A DNA stretch of 64,000 nucleotides from an uncultured Clostridia bacterium. GTDB taxonomy: Bacteria > Bacillota > Clostridia > UBA1381 > UBA9506. This document shows, piece after piece, positions 1 to 8,733 of this stretch. How positions within the stretch are numbered: position 1 is the first letter of the stretch; each line of letters opens with the position of its first letter. The DNA lies in the NCBI GenBank assembly GCA_934438075.1, contig CAKSBF010000002.1, positions 124,001 to 188,000 of the forward strand. The letters are read 5' to 3'. Both the position numbers and the translations under genes were made by a program. Under the pieces are notes generated by a model, which was given only the letters and a program-made list of their open reading frames with translations, was not told the origin of the DNA and did not search any database.

Positions 1-2
1 CG

Positions 3-680
3 GCTTCTTTTTATTACATTAGACGTAAAAAGTGGTATTTGGTCTGCGTCTTTGGTATCCTGTCAGCTTTGTGTCGGATGGTGGGATCGTTGGTGGCTGT
101 GGCGGCAATCGTGGAGTATTTACGGGTTTATCGTCCATTGCGTAAACTTCGTGACAGGGATTTTCAAGTGTTTTGGAAAGATATCGAGACAAAATTTATA
201 TTTATAGCTATGATTTCTGTCGGCGGTTTCATTTACCTCGGAATAAATTATTATATTTCGGGTAATCCATTTCAATTTTTGGTTTATCAGGACAGTGTGT
301 GGCACAATACAACGCAGTTTTTTCCGGTTACTTTGCAGAACCTGTTTCGATGGACATTTACCGGGCTTAATACACTGGCGGGCTGCATATGGATTCCCGA
401 AATAATATTATTTGCTTTAGCGTCATTGCTGATGGTCATGCGCTGGCGGCGTTTACCATCAATGTATAGCATTTTTATGAGCTGCTATATAGCTATTTCG
501 TATGCCGCCTCCACCCTTTTAAGTGCCGGACGCTACCTATCTATTGCTTTTCCGTTGTTTTTCCTGCTGGCCGACTGGACGGCAGAAAAGGAGTGGCGTT
601 ACACAACAGCAGTTGTCGTTTCCGGTTTATTTATGGGAATTTATCTCAGTGCTTTTTTGTTAAACTATCAAGTGATGTGA
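3..680 (+). CDS. C-terminal part of a multi-pass membrane protein, probably a PIG-V/GPI18-like mannosyltransferase (partial)
   Basis: The reading frame is open to the left edge, so the N-terminus lies outside the window. The visible ~225 residues contain about five hydrophobic membrane segments separated by short basic loops. Near the C-terminus the motif SAGRYLSIAFPLFFLLA resembles the conserved last helices of PIG-V/GPI18-type polyprenol-dependent mannosyltransferases (GT-C fold). That assignment is by recognition only; the catalytic N-terminal Asp region cannot be seen. It ends 11 bp before rnhB and may share its transcript. Confidence 0.55.
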   Translation, partial: ASFYYIRRKKWYLVCVFGILSALCRMVGSLVAVAAIVEYLRVYRPLRKLRDRDFQVFWKDIETKFIFIAMISVGGFIYLGINYYISGNPFQFLVYQDSVWHNTTQFFPVTLQNLFRWTFTGLNTLAGCIWIPEIILFALASLLMVMRWRRLPSMYSIFMSCYIAISYAASTLLSAGRYLSIAFPLFFLLADWTAEKEWRYTTAVVVSGLFMGIYLSAFLLNYQVM

Positions 681-691
681 GGTGAAAAAAT

Positions 692-1318
692 ATGCAGAGA
701 AATGAATTTGATAATCAGTACAGAAAAGGTGACATTCGAAACGTTGCCGGTGTGGATGAAGCAGGCCGCGGACCCTTAGCGGGACCGGTTTATGCCGCTG
801 CTGTCATTTTCCCGGAAGATTTTTATCTGGAGGATATTAATGATTCTAAAAAGTTGTCGGAAAAAAAGCGGGAGGCACTGTTTGATATTATCTGCGAAAA
901 GGCTTTGGCGTATTCTATCAGCTTTGTCAGCGCGCAGATAATTGATGAAATTAACATTTTAAATGCCACTTTTCTGGCGATGAAACAAGCTGTTGACGGG
1001 CTTGATATAGTGCCGGATTTTGTTCTGGTAGACGGGAATCGTTCTAAAGGATTAGAGTTGCCTCATGAATGTGTTGTAAAAGGAGATGCTAAAAGTCAAA
1101 GTATTGCTGCGGCCTCTATTTTGGCAAAGGTAGCAAGAGACCGTTTTTTAAAAAATGAGCTTGCAAATCGTTATCCCGAGTATCTGTTTGAAAAACACAA
1201 GGGTTACGGCACAAAACTTCATGTGGAAAAACTACTTGAATTTGGTCCGTGCCCGGAGCATCGCAGGAGTTTTCTAACAAAGATTTTGCAGAAAAAGGAT
1301 ACGGAGACGCAACAATGA
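692..1318 (+). CDS. rnhB: Ribonuclease HII
   Basis: Endonuclease that cleaves the RNA strand of RNA-DNA hybrids and starts removal of misincorporated ribonucleotides. The 208-residue protein is full length. The signature GVDEAGRGPLAGPV gives the metal-binding Asp22 and Glu23; Asp114 (in VDGN) and Asp132 fit the other two carboxylates. The ATG follows a GAGGTG ribosome binding site. The stop overlaps the start of the next gene (ATGA), the usual rnhB-yraN pairing, so the two are translationally coupled. Confidence 0.97.
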   Translation: MQRNEFDNQYRKGDIRNVAGVDEAGRGPLAGPVYAAAVIFPEDFYLEDINDSKKLSEKKREALFDIICEKALAYSISFVSAQIIDEINILNATFLAMKQAVDGLDIVPDFVLVDGNRSKGLELPHECVVKGDAKSQSIAAASILAKVARDRFLKNELANRYPEYLFEKHKGYGTKLHVEKLLEFGPCPEHRRSFLTKILQKKDTETQQ

Positions 1319-1665
1319 ATATTGGTGAGCTTGGTGAAACTGCGGCATGTAATTACTTAAAAAAGCATAAATATAAAATATTGGCACGTAATTATCGAAA
1401 AGCTTGTGGTGAAATCGACATTATCGTAAGAAAACAGGAAACGGTTTCTTTTGTAGAAGTAAAAACAAGAAAAAATTCTGAATATGGTTTACCGTGTGAG
1501 GCTGTAACACCGGCAAAGCAGCGGAAACTGATACAAACGGCTTATGCATACGTAGAAGAAAATCAACTGGAGGAAAATTATAGTTTTGATGTAATTGAAG
1601 TGTTTCATCGCAACGGAACAATAGTTTCAATTCATCATATTCCAAATGCCTTTGAAGTGGAGTGA
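1315..1665 (+). CDS. YraN family protein (UPF0102), putative endonuclease-fold protein
   Basis: 116 residues. The core GEIDII followed by VSFVEVKTR is the PD-(D/E)XK-like nuclease signature of UPF0102/YraN; the cellular function is not established. I chose the ATG that overlaps the rnhB stop and follows GGAG by 8 bases; an upstream in-frame start at 1249 lies deep inside rnhB and is unlikely. Gene order rnhB-yraN is common in Firmicutes and supports the call. Confidence 0.9.
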   Translation: MNIGELGETAACNYLKKHKYKILARNYRKACGEIDIIVRKQETVSFVEVKTRKNSEYGLPCEAVTPAKQRKLIQTAYAYVEENQLEENYSFDVIEVFHRNGTIVSIHHIPNAFEVE

Positions 1666-1669
1666 TTTT

Positions 1670-2620
1670 ATGCAATACCCGTACAAAATAATAGATGCGC
1701 ACTGTGATACAATTAGTGAAATTTTAGATTCGGACGAAAATTTATTGGAAAATACTAAGCATCTGAATTTAAAGGAGATGCAGAAATATAAGGGATATGT
1801 TCAATTTTTTGCCGCATGGATTGACGAAGAAAAAGAAAATTCTTTGGCAAGAACTTTAGAAATTATTGACAAATTTTACACTGAGTTAGAAAAAAACAAA
1901 AATGAATTACAGTTAATTACAACTCGTGATGTGTTGTGCGAAGTTCTGCGACAAGGTAAGTGCGGCGCAATCCTCGCAGTGGAAGATGCGAGGGCAATTT
2001 GTGGAAGCCTTGCCAATTTACGCATGTTATATCGTTTGGGTGTGCGGGCTATGACTCTTTCCTGGAATCGTGATAATAATGTATCGGATGGCACCTTTTC
2101 AGAGCGTAATATCGGCTTGACTGCTTTTGGAAAAGAAGTTGTAAATGAGATGAACCGTATTGGTATGATTATTGATGTTTCTCATATGACAAAAGAGGGA
2201 TTTTGGTCTGTTCTAAGACAGAGCAGTGAACCTGTTATGGCTTCCCACTCTAATAGCAGTGCTGTTTTTGAGCATCCGAGAAATTTAGATGATGAGCAGA
2301 TAAAGGCGATTATTCAATCCGGCGGAATGATCGGTATTAATTTTTATCCGGCATTTTTATCTGACGATGGTTGTGATATTGATGACATTTTACGCCATAT
2401 TGAACACATTTTAAATTTGGGCGGCGAAAAATGCATTGGACTGGGTACAGACTTTGACGGCATCCCAACATTGCCGAAGGGGATAGAGGGTGCTGGTGAT
2501 TTGCATTATATTTTTGAAAAAATGAAAGAAAAGGGTTATCAGGATTCGTTAATTGCAGACATAAGCTACCGAAATTTCGAGAATTTTCTATTTAAAATGC
2601 TGAAAAATGAAAAAAAGTAA
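1670..2620 (+). CDS. Membrane dipeptidase family (peptidase M19) metallopeptidase
   Basis: 316 residues, TIM-barrel zinc dipeptidase of the renal dipeptidase family, which hydrolyses dipeptides including those with a C-terminal D-residue. Zinc ligands are visible: His11 and Asp13 in DAHCDT, Glu105 in AVED, His172 in DVSHM, His193 in ASHSN, and the Asp of GLGTDFDG. No signal peptide, so cytoplasmic. The chosen ATG follows GTGGAG and lies just after the yraN stop; an upstream start at 1646 would overlap yraN. Physiological substrate unknown; peptidoglycan peptide turnover is one possibility. Confidence 0.9.
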   Translation: MQYPYKIIDAHCDTISEILDSDENLLENTKHLNLKEMQKYKGYVQFFAAWIDEEKENSLARTLEIIDKFYTELEKNKNELQLITTRDVLCEVLRQGKCGAILAVEDARAICGSLANLRMLYRLGVRAMTLSWNRDNNVSDGTFSERNIGLTAFGKEVVNEMNRIGMIIDVSHMTKEGFWSVLRQSSEPVMASHSNSSAVFEHPRNLDDEQIKAIIQSGGMIGINFYPAFLSDDGCDIDDILRHIEHILNLGGEKCIGLGTDFDGIPTLPKGIEGAGDLHYIFEKMKEKGYQDSLIADISYRNFENFLFKMLKNEKK

Positions 2621-2628
2621 AATATTTG

Positions 2629-2657
2629 TTGCATTTTTACTTGAAATATATTACAAT
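2629..2657 (+). promoter_or_regulatory. Sigma-A-type promoter for the aminotransferase gene
   Basis: TTGCAT, a 17-bp spacer, and TACAAT, lying 38 bp before the ATG at 2695 in the short gap after the dipeptidase stop. Predicted by eye only. Confidence 0.5.
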
Positions 2658-2694
2658 ATTAAGCGTATTATAATGATTTTGGAGGATGTAGTTC

Positions 2695-3885
2695 ATGTAC
2701 ATTTCAGAAAAAGCAAAGAGTATCAGTCCCTCTTCAACCCTTGCTATTGATGCGAAATTTAAGCAAATGAAAGCGGATGGTGTAGACGTTGTTGGTTTTG
2801 GCGCCGGTGAACCGGATTTTGACACTCCCGAATATATTAAAGAAGCCGCCATCGTTGCCATTCGTGACGGTAAAACAAAATATACCCCGGCTGCAGGTAC
2901 TGTAGAACTAAGGAAGGCTATTTGTAAGAAACTGAAAGAAGAAAATAATCTATCTTACTCTTTTGACTGCATTGTGGTCTCCAATGGTGCAAAACATGCT
3001 TTAGTCAATGCGTTCCAGGCAATTTTAAACCCGGGTGATGAAGTATTGATTCCTTCGCCATATTGGGTCAGTTATCCCGAAATGGTAAAGCTTGCTGATG
3101 GAGTACCTGTTATTTTACAGACGAGGGAAGAGGACGAATTTAAGTTCACGGCTGATGAATTTCGTGCGGCAATCACACCTAAAACACGTGCTTTGGTTTT
3201 AAACAGCCCTTCCAATCCGACCGGAATGGTTTACACAGCTGAAGAATTAGCGGAATTAGCAGCTGTTGCGGTGGAACATAATATTTATGTTATATCAGAC
3301 GAGATTTATGAACATTTGATTTATGAAGGCAAACATGTGAGTATCGCAAGCATGAGTCCTGAAATGAAGGCACTGACGATTATTATTAACGGTGTTTCCA
3401 AAACCTATGCGATGACAGGATGGAGAATTGGCTATACAGCTTCAACGCCTGAAATTGCACGAGTTATGTCAAACATTCAGTCGCACGCGACTTCCAACCC
3501 AAATTCTATCGCACAGGCTGCCACTGTGGCGGCTCTGAGTGGCGGTGAAGAGGAAATTGCAATGATGAAGGAAGCATTTCGCGAACGTCGTGATTATATG
3601 GTGGAAAGAATTAACTCTATAGAAGGCGTTTCTTGTTTAAAACCGCATGGTGCCTTCTATGTGTTGATGAATATTAGCAAGCTGAAAGGTCGCACTATGG
3701 GCGGGAAGGTAATTCATACATCGGATGATTTCGCGGAAGTGCTGCTGGAACAGGCAAAAGTAGCGGTTGTACCGTGCAGCGGCTTTGGTGCAGATGATTT
3801 TGTGCGCTGGTCTTATGCCGTTAGTTTGGATAACATAAAAGAAGGTTTGTCACGCGTTGAGCAGTTTATTAAAAGTAATTCATAA
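2695..3885 (+). CDS. PLP-dependent aspartate aminotransferase (class I/II)
   Basis: Transfers the amino group between aspartate and 2-oxoglutarate using pyridoxal phosphate. The 396-residue length and N-terminal text (SPSSTLAIDAKFKQMKADG) match the subgroup Ib aspartate aminotransferases of Bacillus and Thermus. Lys236 in SKTYAMTGWR forms the Schiff base, Asn175 lies in NSPSNPTG, Asp202 in SDEIY, and the arginine of GWRIGY is conserved. GGAGG lies 8 bases before the ATG. Substrate specificity (Asp versus aromatic or prephenate) cannot be fixed from sequence alone. Confidence 0.93.
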   Translation: MYISEKAKSISPSSTLAIDAKFKQMKADGVDVVGFGAGEPDFDTPEYIKEAAIVAIRDGKTKYTPAAGTVELRKAICKKLKEENNLSYSFDCIVVSNGAKHALVNAFQAILNPGDEVLIPSPYWVSYPEMVKLADGVPVILQTREEDEFKFTADEFRAAITPKTRALVLNSPSNPTGMVYTAEELAELAAVAVEHNIYVISDEIYEHLIYEGKHVSIASMSPEMKALTIIINGVSKTYAMTGWRIGYTASTPEIARVMSNIQSHATSNPNSIAQAATVAALSGGEEEIAMMKEAFRERRDYMVERINSIEGVSCLKPHGAFYVLMNISKLKGRTMGGKVIHTSDDFAEVLLEQAKVAVVPCSGFGADDFVRWSYAVSLDNIKEGLSRVEQFIKSNS

Positions 3886-3901
3886 TAAGGATGTTTATAT
3901 A

Positions 3902-5536
3902 ATGAAAAATTTAACAGTATCGGTATGGGAAACGGCGGCAGCGGCTCCGCTTTTACTGCTAATATCTGTATTATCATTCGGACTCTTAGGCCTTGCTTTC
4001 GGCATAGGTCTTGGAGTCTATACTTTTATATTAGGACTACTTTTTTGCCTCGTTCCCGCATATTTTTGTAATAAGCAGTTTTTTAAAATGCTGCTTATTA
4101 CTTTTCTTATGCTTGCAGGATGGGTTATAATATGCGGGCTGATATTTGACTGGTCATATGATGCTATGTATTTTCATAAACAGGCAATTATAGCCCTGAA
4201 AGAAGGTTGGAATCCTTTTTACGAAGGGTCTCAAGAGGCAACGGTTTTTGCATCATATCCCGATATGGCTTTGTGGTTGGATAATTATCCAAATGGAAGT
4301 TGGATTCTTTCGGCTGTCATTTATAGTATAACCAATCGTTTGGAAACGGCAAAAGCGGTTAATCTGCTATATTTAATGCCGGTTTATGCCCTTGGTGTTG
4401 ACGTTTTACAAACGGTGTATGGCACCGGCAAAGCAAAAAGCTTGCTGTGGGCTGTTTTGTTGATAGTTAATCCTGTGTTTGTATGTCAATTGTTTACTTC
4501 TTACAATGATTTACCTGTCGGTGCCTTTATGATTTTGACCATCCTTGCTTGTATTAAAATTGTAAATGAAAAAGCAACTTTCTGCACCTATTTCATTCTA
4601 TTTGCTGAGCTTGCGTTTGCGTGTACGGTTAAGTTTACCGCGCCGATTTTATGCGCATTGTCTGCGGTTCCGTTTGGCGTTTATTATGCATGGAAAAAAC
4701 GCGACACCTTGAAACAATTGTTTCGTCCGGTAGCGGTTGTTTTAGCGGGCTTTATTATAGGCGGTTTTATCTTAGGATTTCATCCGTATGTTACTCATAT
4801 TATGGAGGGAAAGCATGTCATTTACCCTGTGATGGGAGAGGGCAGTTACGACATTATGAATACCAATCCGCCGAAGGGATTTGAGGAGAAATCAAATCCT
4901 GAGAAACTTTTTATATCATTGTTCTCTAAAACAAACAATAATATTACGGATGAACCTGAATTGAAAGTACCATTTTGTATTTATTCTTCCGAATGGATTC
5001 ATTTAAGCAATGCAGATATACGAATTGGTGGTTTTGGCGTATTGTTCAGCGGCATATTGCTTATGTCAATTTTTATTGGCATCATTGCGTTGATTGATAA
5101 GCGAAAGATCAAAGCGTCAACGATACTTGTTTTGTCACTTTTATTTGTACTGGCGTTGTTTTTCCCTGAATCGTGGTGGGCAAGATACTCTTGTTTTACA
5201 TATTATCTCCCGGTATTTTGCTGTTTTTATGCATTGGATAATAACAAAATGGCGATTGTTGTTTTGAGAAAAGCCGCCTATACATTGTTTTTGCTGAATG
5301 CTGCACTTTTTCTTGTTTGTGTGTTGAAAACGGGAATAGAGGTGACGGCACAATTAAACCATAAGCTTTCTGAGATAAAGGAGCAGGATAAAAAAATAAT
5401 TGTTCGGGTAAATGATTTTCCATCTCATGTCAAGTTGTTTGAGGAATACGGAATTGATTATGAAGTTTCACATACAGCACTTCCCGAACCTGAGATTTTT
5501 TATAGGAATACGAAGTATCAATTTATCAAAGAATAA
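3902..5536 (+). CDS. Multi-pass membrane protein, GT-C-type glycosyltransferase-like
   Basis: 544 residues with roughly ten to eleven membrane helices and a C-terminal soluble tail. After the first helices, the loop DWSYDAMYFHKQAI followed by GWNPFYEG resembles the first extracytoplasmic loop of GT-C glycosyltransferases (catalytic Asp, then GWNP), which use polyprenyl-phosphate sugars. I do not recognise a named family. The ATG is preceded by AAGGATG, 16 bp after the aminotransferase stop. The C-terminal ~60 residues are charged and could form a small domain. Confidence 0.6.
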   Translation: MKNLTVSVWETAAAAPLLLLISVLSFGLLGLAFGIGLGVYTFILGLLFCLVPAYFCNKQFFKMLLITFLMLAGWVIICGLIFDWSYDAMYFHKQAIIALKEGWNPFYEGSQEATVFASYPDMALWLDNYPNGSWILSAVIYSITNRLETAKAVNLLYLMPVYALGVDVLQTVYGTGKAKSLLWAVLLIVNPVFVCQLFTSYNDLPVGAFMILTILACIKIVNEKATFCTYFILFAELAFACTVKFTAPILCALSAVPFGVYYAWKKRDTLKQLFRPVAVVLAGFIIGGFILGFHPYVTHIMEGKHVIYPVMGEGSYDIMNTNPPKGFEEKSNPEKLFISLFSKTNNNITDEPELKVPFCIYSSEWIHLSNADIRIGGFGVLFSGILLMSIFIGIIALIDKRKIKASTILVLSLLFVLALFFPESWWARYSCFTYYLPVFCCFYALDNNKMAIVVLRKAAYTLFLLNAALFLVCVLKTGIEVTAQLNHKLSEIKEQDKKIIVRVNDFPSHVKLFEEYGIDYEVSHTALPEPEIFYRNTKYQFIKE

Positions 5537-5543
5537 GAATGAC

Positions 5544-5572
5544 TTGAAACTAGCGGTAGATTCTGGTATAAT
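5544..5572 (+). promoter_or_regulatory. Sigma-A-type promoter for pyrK-pyrD
   Basis: TTGAAA, 17-bp spacer and a perfect TATAAT, starting 7 bp after the preceding stop. The start site would be near 5579, giving a ~40-base leader to the pyrK ATG. This leader is too short for a PyrR attenuator, and none is seen. Confidence 0.65.
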
Positions 5573-5619
5573 TGGCATATACGAGATTATGTGAATGTAT
5601 TTGGAAATGGGGATAAATA

Positions 5620-6387
5620 ATGGAGCGAAAAGTTTATCAATGTAAGGTACTATCAAAAAGAGAAATTGCACCTTCTGTTATAGATGTTACGGTGCTCTGT
5701 CCGGAAATTGCCGGTATTGCAAAAGCGGGACAGTTTCTGCATATAAAATGCGGTGATGAGATATCTATGCCGTTGCGCCGGCCTATCAGTATTTGTGATA
5801 CGGATGGGGAGTGTGTGCGCTTTATTTTTGAAGTAAAGGGCAGAGGAACAACTGCGTTAAATACCGTTTGTAATGAAATTAATATTATGGGGCCTCTTGG
5901 AAATCCATTTACAATTGATAATAACACTTATTCCTGTCCCGTAGTCATTGGCGGGGGGATTGGCGCGTATCCGTTGCTGAAACTTGTAAAAAATTTAGAC
6001 AAACCAACGGTATATCTCGGCTTTCGTTCTAAGTCACAGGTAACGCTGGAAGAGGATTTTCGTGCATCGGCTTCCGTTTTGGAAATAGCAACGGATGATG
6101 GCAGTTATGGCTATCACGGTTTTGCAGCAGATCTTTTGCGAAGAAAAATAGAGGAAAAGTGCATTGATATTATTTATGCCTGCGGTCCAAAACCTATGTT
6201 GAAAGCGATAAAGGTCATGGCAGAAGATAATCATATTCCTTGTCAAATCTCTTTGGAGGAACGTATGGGATGCGGAATTGGTGCTTGTCTCACGTGTTCC
6301 TGTGAAACGACTTCACAGGGAACATGGAAATATAAACGTGTGTGTAAAAATGGTCCTGTTTTTTGGTCTAAAGAGGTGATATTGTGA
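5620..6387 (+). CDS. pyrK: Dihydroorotate dehydrogenase B, electron-transfer subunit
   Basis: Carries electrons from the PyrD active site through FAD and a [2Fe-2S] cluster to NAD+ in pyrimidine synthesis. The 255 residues show the FAD motif MPLRRPISI, the nucleotide-binding GGGIGAYPLL and CGPKPML, and the cluster cysteines C218, C223, C226 and C242 (C-x4-C-x2-C-x15-C) in the C-terminal region. Length is normal. The stop overlaps the pyrD start (GTGA), matching the obligate heterotetramer with PyrD. Confidence 0.97.
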   Translation: MERKVYQCKVLSKREIAPSVIDVTVLCPEIAGIAKAGQFLHIKCGDEISMPLRRPISICDTDGECVRFIFEVKGRGTTALNTVCNEINIMGPLGNPFTIDNNTYSCPVVIGGGIGAYPLLKLVKNLDKPTVYLGFRSKSQVTLEEDFRASASVLEIATDDGSYGYHGFAADLLRRKIEEKCIDIIYACGPKPMLKAIKVMAEDNHIPCQISLEERMGCGIGACLTCSCETTSQGTWKYKRVCKNGPVFWSKEVIL

Positions 6388-7295
6388 TAAATTTAAAAGT
6401 AAACATTGCTGGTGTTATGCTGAATAATCCAATCATAACTGCCTCGGGAACCTATGGTTTTGGAAGGGAATATGGCGAATATTATAGTTTAGATGAAATC
6501 GGCGCTATTTGCGTGAAAGGTTTAACCCTGCAGCCAAGGGAGGGTAATCCGCCGCCGCGTATTACAGAAACTTATGGTGGCATATTAAATAGTGTCGGAT
6601 TGCAAAACCCGGGGGTTGACACTTTTATTCAGCTTGAAATTCCCGAGCTGAAAAAATATTCCTGTAAAATTATTGCAAACATGGCGGGCAATACGATTGA
6701 GGATTATTGTGCAATGGCGGAGCGGTTGTCGGACAGCGGCGTTGATATGTTGGAGATGAACATCTCCTGCCCTAATGTAAAAGCGGGCGGTGTTGCTTTC
6801 GGAACCAATGCCGATACCGTGCTGCACATTACGAAAGAGGTTAAAAAATATGCAAAAGTTCCGCTTATCGTTAAGCTTTCTCCCAATGTAACAGACATTA
6901 CAGAAATGGCAAAAGCAGCAGAAGCCGGCGGAGCAGACGCACTCTCGTTGATAAACACTTTGCTTGGCATGGCAATTGACATTCACTCTCGTCGACCTAT
7001 ATTGGCAAATATTACAGGCGGTCTGTCGGGACCTGCAGTAAAACCGATAGCTGTCCGCATGGTTTATCAGGTTGCGCAATGCACAAAATTGCCCATTATT
7101 GGTATGGGCGGTATTACTTCGGGAGATGATGCAGTAGAATTTATGCTTGCAGGCAGTAATGCTGTTGCTGTCGGCACGGCTAACTTTATGAATCCATATG
7201 CCTGTATTGATATAAAAAACGGCATGATTGATTATATGCAAAAATATAATATTAATGATGTAAATCAATTGGTAAATCAAGTTATTATAAAGTAG
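6384..7295 (+). CDS. pyrD: Dihydroorotate dehydrogenase B, catalytic subunit (class IB)
   Basis: Oxidises dihydroorotate to orotate with FMN and passes electrons to PyrK. The 303 residues form a class I TIM barrel; the catalytic base is Cys129 in NISCPNVKAGG, as expected for class I enzymes, and the FMN phosphate loop GMGGITSG is present near the C-terminus. The start is GTG, overlapping the pyrK stop and preceded by GAGGTG, so the genes are translationally coupled. No other pyr genes are in the window. Confidence 0.97.
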   Translation: MINLKVNIAGVMLNNPIITASGTYGFGREYGEYYSLDEIGAICVKGLTLQPREGNPPPRITETYGGILNSVGLQNPGVDTFIQLEIPELKKYSCKIIANMAGNTIEDYCAMAERLSDSGVDMLEMNISCPNVKAGGVAFGTNADTVLHITKEVKKYAKVPLIVKLSPNVTDITEMAKAAEAGGADALSLINTLLGMAIDIHSRRPILANITGGLSGPAVKPIAVRMVYQVAQCTKLPIIGMGGITSGDDAVEFMLAGSNAVAVGTANFMNPYACIDIKNGMIDYMQKYNINDVNQLVNQVIIK

Positions 7296-7309
7296 AGGAG
7301 AGGTACACA

Positions 7310-8662
7310 ATGAAAAAAATTACGCTTGATTATTCTAATGTCTTAGAGTTTGTAAAACAGGATGAAATTGAAAATTTGATTGGACAAGTTGCCGATGCAC
7401 ACGATAAGTTGTTAAATCATAGCGGTGCAGGAAGTGATTTTTTAGGTTGGGTTGATCTGCCGGTTCAATATAACAAAGAAGAGTTTGCCAGAATAAAAAA
7501 GGCGGCAGAAAAAATAAAAAATGATTCAGACGTTTTGATTGTAATCGGAATCGGCGGATCTTATCTTGGTGCGAGAGCAGCAATTGAAATTTTAACTAAC
7601 TCTTTCTATAACGTTTTGCCGAAAGAAGAAAGAAATGCACCACAGATTTTCTTTGCCGGAAACTCTATCAGTTCCACTTATCTTTACGAACTGTACGAAA
7701 TGGTAAAGGATAAAGACATTTCTGTTAACGTAATATCAAAATCAGGTACAACAACCGAGCCGGCTATTGCATTTCGTATTTTTAAGGAGCTGCTGGAAGA
7801 AAAATATGGTAAAGAGGGCGCCAAGTCCCGGATTTATGCGACTACGGATAAAGAACGCGGAGCGTTGAAACAACTTGCAGATGCAGAAGGTTATGAAACT
7901 TTTGTAATTCCGGATGATGTCGGCGGACGTTATTCTGTATTGACTGCAGTTGGCTTGCTTCCGATTGCTGCATGCGGAGCTGACTTGGATATGTTGATGA
8001 AAGGTGCGCAAGAAGCGCGCGAAGACTTCTCAAACTGTGATATTTCCAATAATATTTGCTATCAATACGCTGCCATCAGAAATGCCTTGTATCGCAAAGG
8101 TAAAACAACAGAAATGATGGTTAATTATGAGCCAAGACTGCATTACTTTGCGGAATGGTGGAAACAGCTCTATGGAGAGAGTGAAGGTAAGGACAATAAA
8201 GGTATTTTTCCTGCAGCGGTTGATTTTTCTACAGATTTACATTCAATGGGACAGTATATCCAGGAAGGATTGCGGAATCTTTTTGAAACTGTGCTTAATG
8301 TAGAGGCACCGAAGGCCGATATTACAATCGGAACGGATCCTCAGAACGTTGACGGATTAAACTTCCTTTCTGGTAAAACAATGGACTTTGTTAACCACAA
8401 GGCATTCCAAGGGACGGTTCTTGCGCACAATGACGGTGGGGTACCGAATTTAATTTTTAATATTCCTCAACTAGACGAGTATTATCTTGGATATCTTATA
8501 TATCTATTTGAACGTGCGTGTGGCATCAGTGGATATATGCTTGGGGTAAATCCGTTCAATCAACCGGGAGTGGAAGCGTATAAGAAAAATATGTTTGCAC
8601 TTTTGGGAAAACCGGGTTATGAAAATGAGAAAGCATCCCTTGAAAAGCGTTTGGGACTGTAA
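7310..8662 (+). CDS. pgi: Glucose-6-phosphate isomerase
   Basis: Interconverts glucose-6-phosphate and fructose-6-phosphate. 450 residues, the usual length for Firmicutes Pgi. The phosphate-binding SIS loop SKSGTTTE lies at 143-150, the PGI signature GGRYSVLTAVGLLP near 205, catalytic Glu290 in QLYGESEGK, and His311 follows. GAGGAG lies 8 bases before the ATG, 14 bp after pyrD, so it is probably cotranscribed with pyrKD although the pathways are unrelated. Confidence 0.97.
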   Translation: MKKITLDYSNVLEFVKQDEIENLIGQVADAHDKLLNHSGAGSDFLGWVDLPVQYNKEEFARIKKAAEKIKNDSDVLIVIGIGGSYLGARAAIEILTNSFYNVLPKEERNAPQIFFAGNSISSTYLYELYEMVKDKDISVNVISKSGTTTEPAIAFRIFKELLEEKYGKEGAKSRIYATTDKERGALKQLADAEGYETFVIPDDVGGRYSVLTAVGLLPIAACGADLDMLMKGAQEAREDFSNCDISNNICYQYAAIRNALYRKGKTTEMMVNYEPRLHYFAEWWKQLYGESEGKDNKGIFPAAVDFSTDLHSMGQYIQEGLRNLFETVLNVEAPKADITIGTDPQNVDGLNFLSGKTMDFVNHKAFQGTVLAHNDGGVPNLIFNIPQLDEYYLGYLIYLFERACGISGYMLGVNPFNQPGVEAYKKNMFALLGKPGYENEKASLEKRLGL

Positions 8663-8733
8663 ATTGATAGAGGGGTAGAAGCACCGTATTCTCAAAATAT
8701 TACACCGGTGAAGTGTACGGAAGAGGAGACAAT

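Noticed and set aside
6585..7310. Long 241-codon reading frame on the minus strand across pyrD
   Set aside because: It is fully antisense to pyrD, rich in Cys, His and Asn as expected of a shadow frame, and has no ribosome binding site or homology that I recognise.
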